Counted from the stretch's first letter, positions 16,084-25,906 are shown. The stretch is 64,000 nucleotides of DNA from Marinobacterium iners (GCF_017310015.1 NZ_CP022297.1:3038001-3102000), one strand, 5' to 3'. Translations and numbers: made by a program. The notes: generated by a model from the letters alone, not told the origin.

Positions 16084-17668
16084 CTAGCAGTCTGTCGGGT
16101 TTTCGATAGCCCTGTGAGATAATCCACCTGTCATTGAGCTACGACCGGAACATCATCATGAGCCGCTTTATTCCAGTAGACCGCCAGACCGACTATCTGC
16201 TGCCACCTTCAGTTGATGAGTGGTTGCCTGACGAGCACCTGGCGCGCTTTGTCGTCGATGTGGTCGAACAGCTGGACTTGTCTGCGCTGACACAACAGTA
16301 CGCTGGTCGAGGCCATAAGGCGCATCATCCTGCGGTATTGCTGAGCCTGCTGGTCTACGGCTACGCCACTGGCGTGATCTCCAGCCGCAAGATCGAACGC
16401 GCCACCTACGACTCGATTGCCTTCCGCTACCTGGCCGCGAACACCCATCCCGACCACGATACGCTGGCCACGTTCCGCCGTCGCTTTCTATCTGAGCTGG
16501 AGCAACTGTTTGTTCAGGTACTGTTGCTGGCGCGCGAGATGAAGCTGCTCAAGTTCGGCACTATCGCCCTTGATGGAACCAAGGTTAAAGCCAATGCCAG
16601 CAAGCACAAGGCGCTGTCCTATGGACATGCCAAGAAGCTGGAGGCTCAGCTCAAGACGGAGGTAAACGCCCTGATCCAACGGGCCGAGGCGGCAGACAAC
16701 GATGTCACGAGTGATGGCATGGACATTCCGGCCGAGATTGCTCGGCGTGAAGCCCGCCTGGCGGCCATTGCAGAGGCGAAGGTCAAAATCGAAGCCCGTG
16801 CGCAAGAACGGGATGCCGCAGAACAAACCACTTACCAGGATAAAGCAGCCAAACGCGATGCACAGCGAAAGGCAGGCAAAAAGCCACGTGGGCGTGATCC
16901 CAAACCCCCGATGGGTGGCCCACGCGATCAGGATCAGGTGAATCTCACGGATCCACAGTCCCGCATCATGCCGGTCACGGGTAAGGGCTTTGATCAGTGC
17001 TATAACGCCCAGGCAGCGGTGGATACTGAGAGCATGCTGGTAACCTCTGTCCACGTTACGCAAGCGACGAATGACAAACAACAAGTCATGCCACTGCTGA
17101 ACGCATTGACCGCCTTACCCGCCTCATTGGGCAAGGTGGCCCATCTGCTGGCGGATACCGGTTACTTCAGTGCGGAGAATGTTAAGGTGTGCGGCCAGCA
17201 GGGTATTGAGCCTCTTATTGCCATGAAACGAGACGTTCACCACTTGCCGCTCTTCGAGCGCTTTGCAGCCGAGCCGGTAGCCCCCGACAGTGATGACCCT
17301 GTTGAGCAGATGGCCTATCGCCTGAAAACACAGGCGGGACGGGCCCGTTATGCGCTGCGCAAGCATACGGTGGAACCCGTGTTCGGCATCATCAAGCACG
17401 TCATGGGGTTCAGGCAGTTCTCACTCCGAGGGTTGGACAAGGTTAGTGGTGAGTGGCGTTTGGCCACCCTGGCATGGAATATCAAACGTATGCATCGCTT
17501 AGTGGTGAGCTGACAGCCAATGCTTGAAATACGTGCCTCTGACGGCCGCATGGGGTTAAGCAACAGTAAAGCGGCTGCACACGTCATGTGATGGCTGTCT
17601 GGCGATCATTGAAAGCGATAAAGAGCTCTGGCACGCCGACGAGCCCCGTTAATCCGACAGACTGCTAG
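16084..17668 (+). mobile_element. IS1182-family insertion sequence, complete
   Basis: CAGTCTGTCGG at 16088-16098 is the perfect inverted complement of CCGACAGACTG at 17654-17664. CTAG flanks both sides (16084-16087 and 17665-17668) and may be a 4-bp target duplication or part of the palindromic ends. The element has a single transposase gene and separates the SDR gene from whatever lay upstream. Confidence 0.9.
16158..17513 (+). CDS. IS1182-family transposase
   Basis: About 451 residues from the ATG at 16158 (an upstream TTG at 16134 is possible). The N-terminal segment FIPVDRQTDYLLPPSVDEWL and RHKAHHP-like region are family-typical. The catalytic IALDGTKVKANASKH carries the first Asp, LLADTGYFSAENV the second, and VEPVFGIIKHVMGFRQFSLRG in pieces the final Glu. 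A lysine/arginine-rich coiled insertion lies at about 160-250. It appears intact. Confidence 0.93.
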   Translation: MSRFIPVDRQTDYLLPPSVDEWLPDEHLARFVVDVVEQLDLSALTQQYAGRGHKAHHPAVLLSLLVYGYATGVISSRKIERATYDSIAFRYLAANTHPDHDTLATFRRRFLSELEQLFVQVLLLAREMKLLKFGTIALDGTKVKANASKHKALSYGHAKKLEAQLKTEVNALIQRAEAADNDVTSDGMDIPAEIARREARLAAIAEAKVKIEARAQERDAAEQTTYQDKAAKRDAQRKAGKKPRGRDPKPPMGGPRDQDQVNLTDPQSRIMPVTGKGFDQCYNAQAAVDTESMLVTSVHVTQATNDKQQVMPLLNALTALPASLGKVAHLLADTGYFSAENVKVCGQQGIEPLIAMKRDVHHLPLFERFAAEPVAPDSDDPVEQMAYRLKTQAGRARYALRKHTVEPVFGIIKHVMGFRQFSLRGLDKVSGEWRLATLAWNIKRMHRLVVS

Positions 17669-17709
17669 ATCGCGGTATCATATCAGCAGCAGACACTTGG
17701 CCCGGGTTG

Positions 17710-18336
17710 TCATCCAGGGGCCCACATATGCAAGCAGGCTTTCACTACCTTATCGACATGCGTCGTGATTTCGCCATTCGGCTGACGCGGGGGCAGTTGG
17801 TGTAGGGCGCGCAGGATATCGTGGCCGACGATCATGCTTAAAAACATTTCGGCGACAAAATCCACATCCGGGCAGTTCAGGTGCCCGGCATCATGTTCGG
17901 CTGACAGCCACTGGCTCAGCGCGAGCTGAGATGCCTGCACCCCGTAGTCATAGATTCCCTGTAGCAGGTCCCTGTCCGCTTCCGGCACGCTGCCCAGCAG
18001 GCGCAGAAAGTTAAGATTATCCTGGCTCAGAATGAAACTCAGCAGGCGTTGACCAAACTTATACAGTGCCTGACGAGGAGAGATGCGGGCTTCCGGGGTA
18101 ATGCCCAGGTGTTTGATCAGTTCGTTGGATTGCCGACGAATTAAGACCTCGATCAGGACGTTTTTGTTCGAGAAGCGGTTGTAGAGTGTCACTTTGGAGA
18201 CGCCGGCCTTGCGCGCAACGGCTTCCATCGACAGCTTGGCTGGGCCTTTGGTAAACATCAGTTCGCGTGCAGCATCAAGGATTGCCACCTCCTTGGCATG
18301 ATCCACGGGGCGTCCTGTTCGGGTATTAGCAGGCAC
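17710..18336 (-). CDS. TetR-family repressor of the adjacent RND pump
   Basis: 208 residues. The N-terminal DNA-binding domain includes ILDAARELMFTKGPAKLSME, and the recognition helix lies in VARKAGVSKVTLYNRFSNK. The C-terminal domain is an all-helical ligand pocket, as in AcrR-like repressors. It is divergent from the MFP/RND pair with 69 bp between, where a good palindrome (18353-18380) lies. Ligand unknown. Confidence 0.88.
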   Translation of the reverse strand: MPANTRTGRPVDHAKEVAILDAARELMFTKGPAKLSMEAVARKAGVSKVTLYNRFSNKNVLIEVLIRRQSNELIKHLGITPEARISPRQALYKFGQRLLSFILSQDNLNFLRLLGSVPEADRDLLQGIYDYGVQASQLALSQWLSAEHDAGHLNCPDVDFVAEMFLSMIVGHDILRALHQLPPRQPNGEITTHVDKVVKACLHMWAPG

Positions 18337-18352
18337 TTTTATTTCCAGTTTT

Positions 18353-18380
18353 AATTACTGTACGATTTCGTTCATTAATT
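18353..18380. promoter_or_regulatory. Putative TetR operator between regulator and pump genes
   Basis: AATTA (18353-18357) and TAATT (18376-18380) are symmetrical about the same centre as ACG (18362-18364) and CGT (18369-18371). The 28-bp dyad lies in the middle of the divergent intergenic region, as expected for an autoregulating TetR protein. Confidence 0.55.
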
Positions 18381-18405
18381 CTATGCCATCACCGGGTACC
18401 TTGCC

Positions 18406-19449
18406 ATGCGCATGACATTTCCGCTCATTCTACTCTCCCTTCTATTGGTTGGTTGCAAACGCGATGAACCTGCCGTCGAGTCGTCGATCCAGGCGCCCTG
18501 GGTGAGAACCGTGGCCGTTGCCAGCGATGACCGCACCCAGATCCGCTTGTCGGGTACAGTAAGAGGGCGTTATGAAACACCGCTCTCTTTTCAGGTGCCT
18601 GGGCGGATCCTTGAGCGTCATGTGGACGCAGGGCAGCGGGTCGAAGTAGGGCAGTTGCTGTTTCAGCTCGACAAGCGCGATCTGATGGCCAGTGTACGGG
18701 TGGCCGAGGCCGAGCTGGAAACCGCGAAAGCCTCGTTGGCGATCGCCCGCAGCGAACTCAAACGTCAGCAGCAGCTGATGGAACGTGACTTCGTCAGCCG
18801 CCAGACGCTGGAGCGGTTTGAACTGTCGTTGCGAGAGTCGGAGAGCCGTCGTGATGCCGCGCAGGCCGTACTGGCACAGGCACGCAACGGACTTGGTTAT
18901 GCCGACCTGAGCGCTGACAAGACTGGAGTACTGGCTGAAGTCACGGCCGAACCCGGACAGGTAGTGGCGGTGGGTCAGCAGCTGGCGGTGCTGGTCGAGG
19001 ACGGCACGCTGGAGGTTGAGGTATTTCTAGCCGATGGCATGCGGCCGCCCAAAACCGGCACCCTGGAGCTGGCAAGCGGGGTGTTGCCGCTGAGCCTGCG
19101 TGAGGTCGCTGGTGCGGCCGATCCGCAGAGCCGCAGCTGGCGTGCGCGCTACCGTATTGAAAAGGGCTCCGACCTGCTCAGCCTTGGCGCCGTGGTGCAG
19201 GTACTGCTGGATCAGGATCAGCAGGGGGTAACCCTGAGGGTGCCGTTGGGCGCGCTGGATGAGCGCAGTACCGGCCCCCAGGTGTGGCAGGTGATCGACG
19301 GTCAGGCACAGCCGATTCCCGTCGAGGTGCTGGCGCTGGAAAGTGAACATGCCCGCATCCGCGCCTCGCTGGCGGAAGGCAGCCGGATCATCGCGCTGGG
19401 TACCCATCTGCTGACACCCGGCATGGCAGTACAGGAGCAGGCGCGATGA
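18406..19449 (+). CDS. RND efflux membrane-fusion lipoprotein
   Basis: 347 residues. The signal sequence has the lipobox LLVGC with the acylated Cys17. It then has a lipoyl half-motif (FQVPGRILERHVDAGQRVEVGQ), a coiled-coil hairpin (about 95-150, rich in Ala, Glu and Gln) and a beta-barrel. It bridges the inner-membrane pump to an outer-membrane channel, which is not encoded here. Its stop overlaps the start of the pump gene as ATGA. Confidence 0.9.
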   Translation: MRMTFPLILLSLLLVGCKRDEPAVESSIQAPWVRTVAVASDDRTQIRLSGTVRGRYETPLSFQVPGRILERHVDAGQRVEVGQLLFQLDKRDLMASVRVAEAELETAKASLAIARSELKRQQQLMERDFVSRQTLERFELSLRESESRRDAAQAVLAQARNGLGYADLSADKTGVLAEVTAEPGQVVAVGQQLAVLVEDGTLEVEVFLADGMRPPKTGTLELASGVLPLSLREVAGAADPQSRSWRARYRIEKGSDLLSLGAVVQVLLDQDQQGVTLRVPLGALDERSTGPQVWQVIDGQAQPIPVEVLALESEHARIRASLAEGSRIIALGTHLLTPGMAVQEQAR

Positions 19450-22400
19450 GTTTTCCCAACCTGTCGGCGCTGGCGGTTCGCGAGCGTTCGGTCACCCTGT
19501 TCTTCATCATCCTGTCGGTATTCGCCGGGATATTGGCCTTTCTGTCGCTGGGCAGGGCCGAGGATCCGGCCTTCACCGTGCGCGTGATGGTGGTGTCGGT
19601 GGTTTGGCCCGGCGCTACGCCGGAAGAGCTGCAGAACCAGGTGGTGGACCGGCTGGAAAAGCGGATTCAGGAAGTGGAGTACCTGAACAAGATCGAAACC
19701 ACGGTGCGCCCTAGCCGGGCGGATATGCAGGTGGAGTTCGAGGACTACGCGCCCAGCGAGATCGTCGATGACCTCTTCTACGAGGTGCGCAAGCGGATGC
19801 AGGATGAAGCCTGGAATCTGCCTCCCGGCGTGGTTGGCCCCATCGTCAATGATGATTTTTCCGATGTCTACTTTTCGCTGGTGGCGCTGACGGCACCGGG
19901 CATGCCGATGCGCGAGCTGACCCGCGAGGCCGAGTCGATCCGTGACCGCCTGCAACAGGTGGCGGGCGTACAGAAAGCACTGGTGCTGGGTGAACGACCG
20001 GAGCGTGTCTATATCGAATTCGACATGGACCGACTGAACAACCTGGGCCTGACCCCGGAACAGATCTTTGCCGCCATCGAGGCCAGCAACCGCATGATCC
20101 CTGCTGGCTTTGTCGATCTGGACGGTCCGCGCGCCTACCTGCGCATCGATGCCGACCTGGCTGACCCGCAGCAGCTCGCGGCCGTGCCGCTGCGCGTCGG
20201 TGAGCGTCTGCTCAAGCTGTCGGACCTGGCCGAGGTGCGCCGTGGCTACGAGGACCCATTGAGCTACCGGATACGCGCCAATACGGAAGACGCCATTCTG
20301 CTTGGGGTAGTTATGCAGGCCGGGGAAAACGGTCTAGCCTTCGGTGAGCGCCTGGGGGCTTTCATTGAAAACGAACAGGCGCGTTTGCCACTGGGTATGT
20401 CGCTGCAGATGATGACCAACCAGACCGAGGCGATCAGCCAGGCGGTGAACCTGTTCCAGGTGAAATTCCTCGTTGCCGTGCTGGTGGTAATGGCGGTCAG
20501 CGTGCTGGCTATCGGCTTCAGGGCCGGTCTGGTGGTGGGCATTGCCATCCCGATCACCATCGGTCTAACCTTCATGCTGATGAAGCTGGCAGGCATCAAC
20601 CTTGACCGCATCACCTTGGGGGCGTTGATTATCGCGCTGGGGCTGTTGGTGGATGACGCCATCATCGCCATCGAGATGATGATCGTGAAGATGGAGGAGG
20701 GCTGGGATCGCGTACGCGCCGCCAGCCACGCCTGGAACGTGACCGCGGCGCCGATGCTGTTCGGCACCCTGGTGACAGCGGTGGGCTTTGTACCGATCGG
20801 TTTTGCCCAGTCCGGCGTCGGTGAATATGCCGGCAACATCTTCTGGGTGCTGGCCTATGCGCTGCTGGTGTCCTGGCTGGTCGCGGTTACCTTCACCCCC
20901 TACCTGGGCGTGAAACTGCTGCCGACTTACCACAAGCACAGTGCCGGGGACCTGTACGAGACACCGCTGTACCGTCGTCTGCGCGGGCTGATCAGCGGCT
21001 GTGTCCGTTTCCGCAAGTCGGTGGTCGCGGCAACCCTGGGCCTGCTGGTGTTGAGCGTGGTGGGCATGGGCACCCAGGTACAGCAGCAGTTCTTCCCCAG
21101 CTCCGATCGCCCCGAGGTGCTGGTCGATGTCTATCTGCCGCAGGGCAGCGCCATCGACACCACCGATGCCAGTGTGCGCCGGCTGGAAGCGATCCTGAAC
21201 AAGATGCCGGAGGTGAAAAGCCTGTCTTCCTATGTGGGCGCCGGTGCGCCACGCTTCTTCATCTCGGCCAACCCGGAACAGCCGGACCCGGCGTTCGCCA
21301 AGATCATCGCCATGGGTGAAGATGCCGCCGGGCGTGACCGCATCATGGCCGAGCTGGAGCGGCGTATTGCTGCGGGTGAGTTTCCCGAGGCACGTGTTCG
21401 CGTCAGTCGCCTGCTGTTTGGTCCGCCGGTGGTCTGGCCGGTGAGCTTCCGTGTCGTCGGCCCTGATACGGAAGTGCTGCGCCAGATCGCGCATCAGGTG
21501 CGGGAGCATATGGCGGCGCACCCCAACACGGTGATTCCGCATCTGGAGTGGGATGAGCGCGCACCGACCTATCATCTGGATATGGACTCGGAGCGTCTGC
21601 GGCTGATGGGGCTGACCCCGAATGAAGTGGCACAGCAGCTGCAGCTGCAACTGAACGGTCTGGCCGTGACCGAAGTCCGCCAGGATATCCGCAGTGTGCA
21701 GGTGGTTGCGCGCAGTGCCCGTGACGGCGTGCTGCTGCCCGAGGCGCTGGAGGTCAAGACGGCCGAAGGCAACAAGGTGGCGCTCAGCCAGCTGGGTGAA
21801 CTGAAGATCCGCTACGAAGATCCGGTGATCAAGCGCTACAACCGTGAGCCCTTCCTGGCGGTGCATGCGGATATCAAGGGCGCACAGGCGCCGGACGTGA
21901 CCCAGGCGATCTGGGCCGAAATGGAGAAACTGCGTGCTGAACTGCCGCTGGGCTACCGCATCGATATCGGCGGGTCCGTGGAGCAGTCGGCCAAGGCCGA
22001 TGCCTCGATCCAGAAGTTGCAGCCGGTGATGCTGGCGCTGATGTTGATCTTCATCATGCTGCAGATGCGCTCCTTTTCCGGCACCTTGATGGTCGTGTTG
22101 ACCGCACCACTGGGGCTGATCGGTGCGGTGGCGGCGCTGATCCTGTTCCAGCAGCCGTTCGGCTTCAACGCCCTGCTGGGCCTGATCGGTCTGGGCGGTA
22201 TCCTGATGCGCAACACCATGATCCTGACCCAGCAGGTGCAGGACAACTTTGACGCGGGAATGGCGGCGCGTGATGCGGTGATCGAAGCGGCGGTACAGCG
22301 TGCACGCCCTGTGGTGCTGACCGCGCTGGCGGCCATTCTGGCCTTCATTCCGCTGACCATGGACCTGTTCTGGGGACCGCTGGCCTATGTGCTGATCGGC

Positions 22401-22487
22401 GGTGTGATGGTGGGAACTCTGATCACCTTGCTGTTCGTACCCGCCATGTACGCGCTCTGGTTCAGGGTGAGTGCGACACCGGCGTGA
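19446..22487 (+). CDS. RND-family multidrug efflux transporter
   Basis: 1013 residues with the RND layout. One N-terminal membrane helix (FFIILSVFAGILAFLSLG) is followed by a large periplasmic loop (about 35-330), helices 2-6 with GLLVDDAIIAIEMM, a second loop, and a C-terminal helix bundle with LGLIGLGGILMRNTMILTQQ. The acidic pair in LVDDAI in helix 4 matches proton-relay residues of the family. It probably exports drugs or hydrophobic compounds. The gene is complete and ends 71 bases before the ISPpu12-like element. Confidence 0.93.
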   Translation: MSFPNLSALAVRERSVTLFFIILSVFAGILAFLSLGRAEDPAFTVRVMVVSVVWPGATPEELQNQVVDRLEKRIQEVEYLNKIETTVRPSRADMQVEFEDYAPSEIVDDLFYEVRKRMQDEAWNLPPGVVGPIVNDDFSDVYFSLVALTAPGMPMRELTREAESIRDRLQQVAGVQKALVLGERPERVYIEFDMDRLNNLGLTPEQIFAAIEASNRMIPAGFVDLDGPRAYLRIDADLADPQQLAAVPLRVGERLLKLSDLAEVRRGYEDPLSYRIRANTEDAILLGVVMQAGENGLAFGERLGAFIENEQARLPLGMSLQMMTNQTEAISQAVNLFQVKFLVAVLVVMAVSVLAIGFRAGLVVGIAIPITIGLTFMLMKLAGINLDRITLGALIIALGLLVDDAIIAIEMMIVKMEEGWDRVRAASHAWNVTAAPMLFGTLVTAVGFVPIGFAQSGVGEYAGNIFWVLAYALLVSWLVAVTFTPYLGVKLLPTYHKHSAGDLYETPLYRRLRGLISGCVRFRKSVVAATLGLLVLSVVGMGTQVQQQFFPSSDRPEVLVDVYLPQGSAIDTTDASVRRLEAILNKMPEVKSLSSYVGAGAPRFFISANPEQPDPAFAKIIAMGEDAAGRDRIMAELERRIAAGEFPEARVRVSRLLFGPPVVWPVSFRVVGPDTEVLRQIAHQVREHMAAHPNTVIPHLEWDERAPTYHLDMDSERLRLMGLTPNEVAQQLQLQLNGLAVTEVRQDIRSVQVVARSARDGVLLPEALEVKTAEGNKVALSQLGELKIRYEDPVIKRYNREPFLAVHADIKGAQAPDVTQAIWAEMEKLRAELPLGYRIDIGGSVEQSAKADASIQKLQPVMLALMLIFIMLQMRSFSGTLMVVLTAPLGLIGAVAALILFQQPFGFNALLGLIGLGGILMRNTMILTQQVQDNFDAGMAARDAVIEAAVQRARPVVLTALAAILAFIPLTMDLFWGPLAYVLIGGVMVGTLITLLFVPAMYALWFRVSATPA

Positions 22488-22558
22488 AAGTAGGCCAGCC
22501 AAGAAGCCGAGAGCGGCGGATCATCTCCATGACCCGCTGCTCCTGCTCTTCAATTATC

Positions 22559-22582
22559 GGGTATACGGATTTAATGGTTGAT
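22559..22582. repeat. Left terminal inverted repeat of the ISPpu12-like element
   Basis: 24 bp, with GGTTGAT at the inner end. It pairs with 25907-25930 with three mismatches. Confidence 0.9.
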
Positions 22583-22616
22583 GGGGCACCTTCACCCCAT
22601 CAATCTGATACCACCC

Positions 22617-23906
22617 TCAGATGGTTGATAGATCGACTCCGTAGTTGAGTTCCTCTGCGAAGTCCGGCAGTCCGTAACCGATGGTTTTCTTGTAGAAAGG
22701 AGAGACCTTCGCAGTCGGTGCCTTCTTCTTGTGCTTCGTGGTGTAGAGCATTCGTGCCCGCATCACCTCGAAGGAGTAACCGCGCCCTTCACGGTTCTTG
22801 TCCTTGGCCAGTCGGTTGATGGACTCCGTGTAAGCGTTGGTGACGGGCATGTCCGTCTCGAAGTAGGTCATGGTCTCTTCGCGCCAGTTTCCCACTGCCC
22901 TGACCAGATCGCTCCAGACTTCCTTTTGGCCCTTCGGGATGGTGGCTATCCACTCGTCCAGGGCGGCTTCTGCCTGGAGCCGTGTGGTGGCGTCCCAGAT
23001 GCCGTAGAAGCGCTCCTTGTGCTCGTAGGCGGCCAGCAGTTGCGGGAACGCGCCTGTCCAGGTCTCCATGATGAGGCGCTCCCGGTCTGAGACTTCGTGA
23101 GCGCGTTTCAGCAGGATTTTCCGGTCTCCCTTGAGAGTCCGGCTCTGGGACGGTTTCAGCTCCTTTCTGAGGCCCTTGCGCACTCTCTCTAGGGCATCGT
23201 TGGCCATGCGCACCACATGGAACTTATCGACCACGATACGGGCCTGGGGCAGCACAGCCTTGACCGCTGCCCGGTAGGGGTTCCACATGTCCATGCTGAC
23301 GATCTCGACCTTCTGCCGGTCTTTCAGCTTCATCAGGTAGTTGGTCACCACGTCCTGGCGGCGGGTGGCCAGCAGGTCGAGCAGGGTTCGCTCCTCAATG
23401 TTGGTCAGAATGCAGCGGTAGCGCTTGTTCAGGTATAGCTCGTCAATGCCCAGGATGCGGGGCGTCTCGAAGCGGTGCCAGCGCCCCAGGAACTCGGCGC
23501 GGGCGTTGAAGATGTCGCGCACCGTCTTCTCGTCCAGGCCGGTCTGTGCCGCCACAAAGGTGTAGGGGTGGTTGAAGGATTCCTTCTCCACGTACTCATG
23601 CAGCCGCAGTGTCATACGGAATCCGTCCACCATCTCCGGTAGCTGGGGCCTGAATGTTGTCTTGCAGGCCCGGCAGGTGTATCGGCGGCGGACCACCCAG
23701 AGAGTGACCCGCTTGCCGTGGATGGGCAGATCACGATAGGGAACGTCACGCTTGCCGAACCGTACGAACTCACCCTGCACGCCGCATTCCTCGCAGGCGA
23801 TGGGATCGGGCACGTCCACCTGGAAGTGCATTTCGTCGTCGGTTGATTTGCAGCCCAGTACTTGGTATTGCGGCAGGTGAAGGATGTTGTCGGGAAGTTC
23901 GGTCAT
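22617..23906 (-). CDS. tnpA: ISL3-family transposase
   Basis: 429 residues. The N-terminal zinc-finger region has CEECGVQ and CRACKTTFRPQLPE. The DDE core includes ILGIDELYLNKRYRC (first Asp), VSMDMWNPYRAAV and DKFHVVRMANDAL. The C-terminal NAYTESINRLAKDKNREGRGYSF holds the last Glu. It is intact and lies 21 bases after lspA on the same strand, so it may be the last gene of a metal-inducible transcript. Confidence 0.95.
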   Translation of the reverse strand: MTELPDNILHLPQYQVLGCKSTDDEMHFQVDVPDPIACEECGVQGEFVRFGKRDVPYRDLPIHGKRVTLWVVRRRYTCRACKTTFRPQLPEMVDGFRMTLRLHEYVEKESFNHPYTFVAAQTGLDEKTVRDIFNARAEFLGRWHRFETPRILGIDELYLNKRYRCILTNIEERTLLDLLATRRQDVVTNYLMKLKDRQKVEIVSMDMWNPYRAAVKAVLPQARIVVDKFHVVRMANDALERVRKGLRKELKPSQSRTLKGDRKILLKRAHEVSDRERLIMETWTGAFPQLLAAYEHKERFYGIWDATTRLQAEAALDEWIATIPKGQKEVWSDLVRAVGNWREETMTYFETDMPVTNAYTESINRLAKDKNREGRGYSFEVMRARMLYTTKHKKKAPTAKVSPFYKKTIGYGLPDFAEELNYGVDLSTI

Positions 23907-23927
23907 GGTGTTGTATAGGCGTAGGTG

Positions 23928-24440
23928 TCAGTCAGATCCATCCGACTCGGCATTGGTGTTTGCTTTTTTACCCAACAAGCTGCTGGAAACGAAAAGTAAG
24001 GCACCGAGGACAATTGCAATATCAGCCAGGTTGAAGGCCGGCCAATGCCAGTCTCGCCAATAGAAATCAAAGGAATCCACAACATAGCCGCGAAAGACCC
24101 GGTCAATCAGGTTGCCCATGGCGCCACCGAGGATAAGACTGTAAGCGATGGCTTCTCCTTTATGACGATTTTCAAGGATCAGCTTGATCAGAAAAATCGA
24201 GACCACTACCGCGATTCCGATAAAAAAGTAGCGCTGCCAGCCTCCACCATTCGCAAAAAGACTGAATGCGGCACCGGTGTTCCATAGGTGCACCCAGTTA
24301 AAGAACGGGGTCACCGAAACATACTCGCCATAGGCCATTGATTGCTGCACCAGCCACTTTACAGCCTGATCAGACGCTGCCAGCAGGCCCGATATGGACA
24401 ATAGGGCATACGGCGAGAGCTTTTTGCCAATAATGAGCAT
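23928..24440 (-). CDS. lspA: Lipoprotein signal peptidase
   Basis: 170 residues with four membrane helices. The catalytic aspartates lie in the conserved GNLIDR and FNLADI motifs, and WNTGAAFSLF is the third conserved block. It cleaves signal peptides of prolipoproteins after lipid attachment. This is the transposon-borne copy typical of ISPpu12-type elements, not the housekeeping gene, which would sit next to ileS. Its short C-terminal tail is charged (KKANTNAESDGSD). It lies three bases after the CDF gene. Confidence 0.95.
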   Translation of the reverse strand: MLIIGKKLSPYALLSISGLLAASDQAVKWLVQQSMAYGEYVSVTPFFNWVHLWNTGAAFSLFANGGGWQRYFFIGIAVVVSIFLIKLILENRHKGEAIAYSLILGGAMGNLIDRVFRGYVVDSFDFYWRDWHWPAFNLADIAIVLGALLFVSSSLLGKKANTNAESDGSD

Positions 24441-24443
24441 TAT

Positions 24444-25340
24444 TTAACCCTTCAACGCCAAAATGCGTCTGGCACCGTTAAGTACAATGCCCCCCGCGAT
24501 GGTGCCGATAATCAGATCCGGATAATTGGAACCGGTCCACGCGACCAGGGCGCCGGCGGTGATGACCCCCAGGTTGATCACCACGTCGTTGGCCGAGAAT
24601 ATCCAGCTTGCCTTCATGTGCGCCCCGCCTTCCCGATGTTTGGATATGAGCAGCAGACAACTGGTATTGGCAATCAATGCGACGAATGCGATAGCCATCA
24701 TCACCAGCGATTCAGGCTCACTACCGAATACAAAGCGTCTCACCACCTCTACGAGCACGCCCACAGCCAAGATCAGTTGCAGTACACCAGCAAGATGCGC
24801 GGCACGTACCTGCATTTTCACGCTATGTCCAACCGCATAAAGGGCAAGCCCGTACACCGCCGCATCGGCAAAATTGTCCAGGGATTCTCCAATCAGGCCG
24901 GTGGACCGGGCGATCAGACCGGCAGTCATTTCCACCACGAACAGAAGTGCATTGATGCCGAGCAACCAGCGCAGGGTCCCGGATTCTTGCTTAGCAGAAG
25001 CTGCCGAAAACTCGGCGGCCTTGATGGTCTCCGGATTTGCAGCGACGGTTTCCTGAAGCGAGGCGCCTAGCCCCAAGGTCTTCAGTTTCGAGGTGACGGG
25101 CTCGACCTCGCCGTCATGCACGACCTTCAGCCGGCGGTTCGACAAGTCGAAGGACAGCGCCCGAATCTCCTCAAAGCCGTTCAGGGCTAGGCGAATCATT
25201 CGTTCTTCTGATGGACAGTCCATCTTCGGCACGGCATAAACACTGACCCATCTCCCTGGCGCCTCGGAGGAGGCCTGTATATCGGTATCCGCTGCGGACG
25301 TTGCATCACCGCCACAGGCGCCACCACAGGATTTGCTCAT
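24444..25340 (-). CDS. Cation diffusion facilitator with N-terminal HMA-like domain
   Basis: 298 residues starting MSKSCGGACGG, a cysteine-rich leader. An HMA-like domain follows at about 30-85 (VPKMDCPSEERMIR, with MDC in place of a full CxxC), then a CDF membrane domain with six helices and GLIGESLDNFADAAVYGLALYAVG (in pieces), and a second metal site NDVVINLGVI. It exports divalent metals such as Cd, Zn or Pb in exchange for protons. It is divergent from merR and controlled by the promoter at 25374-25404. Confidence 0.9.
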   Translation of the reverse strand: MSKSCGGACGGDATSAADTDIQASSEAPGRWVSVYAVPKMDCPSEERMIRLALNGFEEIRALSFDLSNRRLKVVHDGEVEPVTSKLKTLGLGASLQETVAANPETIKAAEFSAASAKQESGTLRWLLGINALLFVVEMTAGLIARSTGLIGESLDNFADAAVYGLALYAVGHSVKMQVRAAHLAGVLQLILAVGVLVEVVRRFVFGSEPESLVMMAIAFVALIANTSCLLLISKHREGGAHMKASWIFSANDVVINLGVITAGALVAWTGSNYPDLIIGTIAGGIVLNGARRILALKG

Positions 25341-25373
25341 GATACGACTCCACTTGAACAATGTTGTGGTACC

Positions 25374-25404
25374 ATTTAAAACTATAAAGCTACTATAAGG
25401 TCAA
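25374..25404 (-). promoter_or_regulatory. MerR-controlled promoter of the CDF-lspA-tnpA unit
   Basis: Minus strand TTGACC (25404-25399) and TTAAAT (25379-25374) with a 19-bp spacer, the stretched spacing that MerR regulators correct by twisting the DNA. The same sequence occurs at 1629-1659. Confidence 0.65.
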
Positions 25405-25435
25405 TAGAGTAAAGAATCCGTTGGGGAGGAGGCTG

Positions 25436-25843
25436 ATGCGCATTGGTCAGTTGGCGCAGTTGGTAGGGGTCGAAACACAGACGATCCGCTTCTATGAACA
25501 GCAGGGCTTGTTGCCGCCGCCTGATCGGCAGGACAACGGTTACCGTGTCTATACCGAGAAGCATGGTGAGGGGCTGGCCTTCATCCGTCGCTGCAGAATC
25601 CTGGGCCTGTCACTGGCTGAGATTCACGAACTACAGAGCTATCAGGACGACCCTCATCAGCCTTGTACCGCCGTCAACACCTTGCTCGATGATCACATCT
25701 CTCATGTGCGGTCGCAGATAACCGCTCTGCAAGCGCTTGAGAAACAACTCGTTTCACTGAGAGCGAGTTGCAACGATGACCGGGAAGTTGAGGCGTGTGG
25801 GGTTCTTGCTGGAATTAGCGAAGGAAACATGCACCAGCAGTAG
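25436..25843 (+). CDS. MerR-family metal-responsive regulator (CadR/PbrR type), copy 2
   Basis: 135 residues, almost identical to the copy at 1691. The start ATG follows GGGGAGGAGG. It keeps the N-terminal helix-turn-helix and the Cys77, Cys112 and Cys121 metal site. It should repress and, with metal bound, activate the divergent CDF operon of the element. Confidence 0.92.
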   Translation: MRIGQLAQLVGVETQTIRFYEQQGLLPPPDRQDNGYRVYTEKHGEGLAFIRRCRILGLSLAEIHELQSYQDDPHQPCTAVNTLLDDHISHVRSQITALQALEKQLVSLRASCNDDREVEACGVLAGISEGNMHQQ

Positions 25844-25906
25844 GTGAAGCATCAACCAGATAATCCGATGAGATGCCGGTCTGTCTCACTCTCATGCAAA
25901 GGTAAG

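Noticed and set aside
20565..22502. 645-codon minus-strand frame
   Set aside because: Antisense of the RND pump gene; His/Gln-rich nonsense composition.
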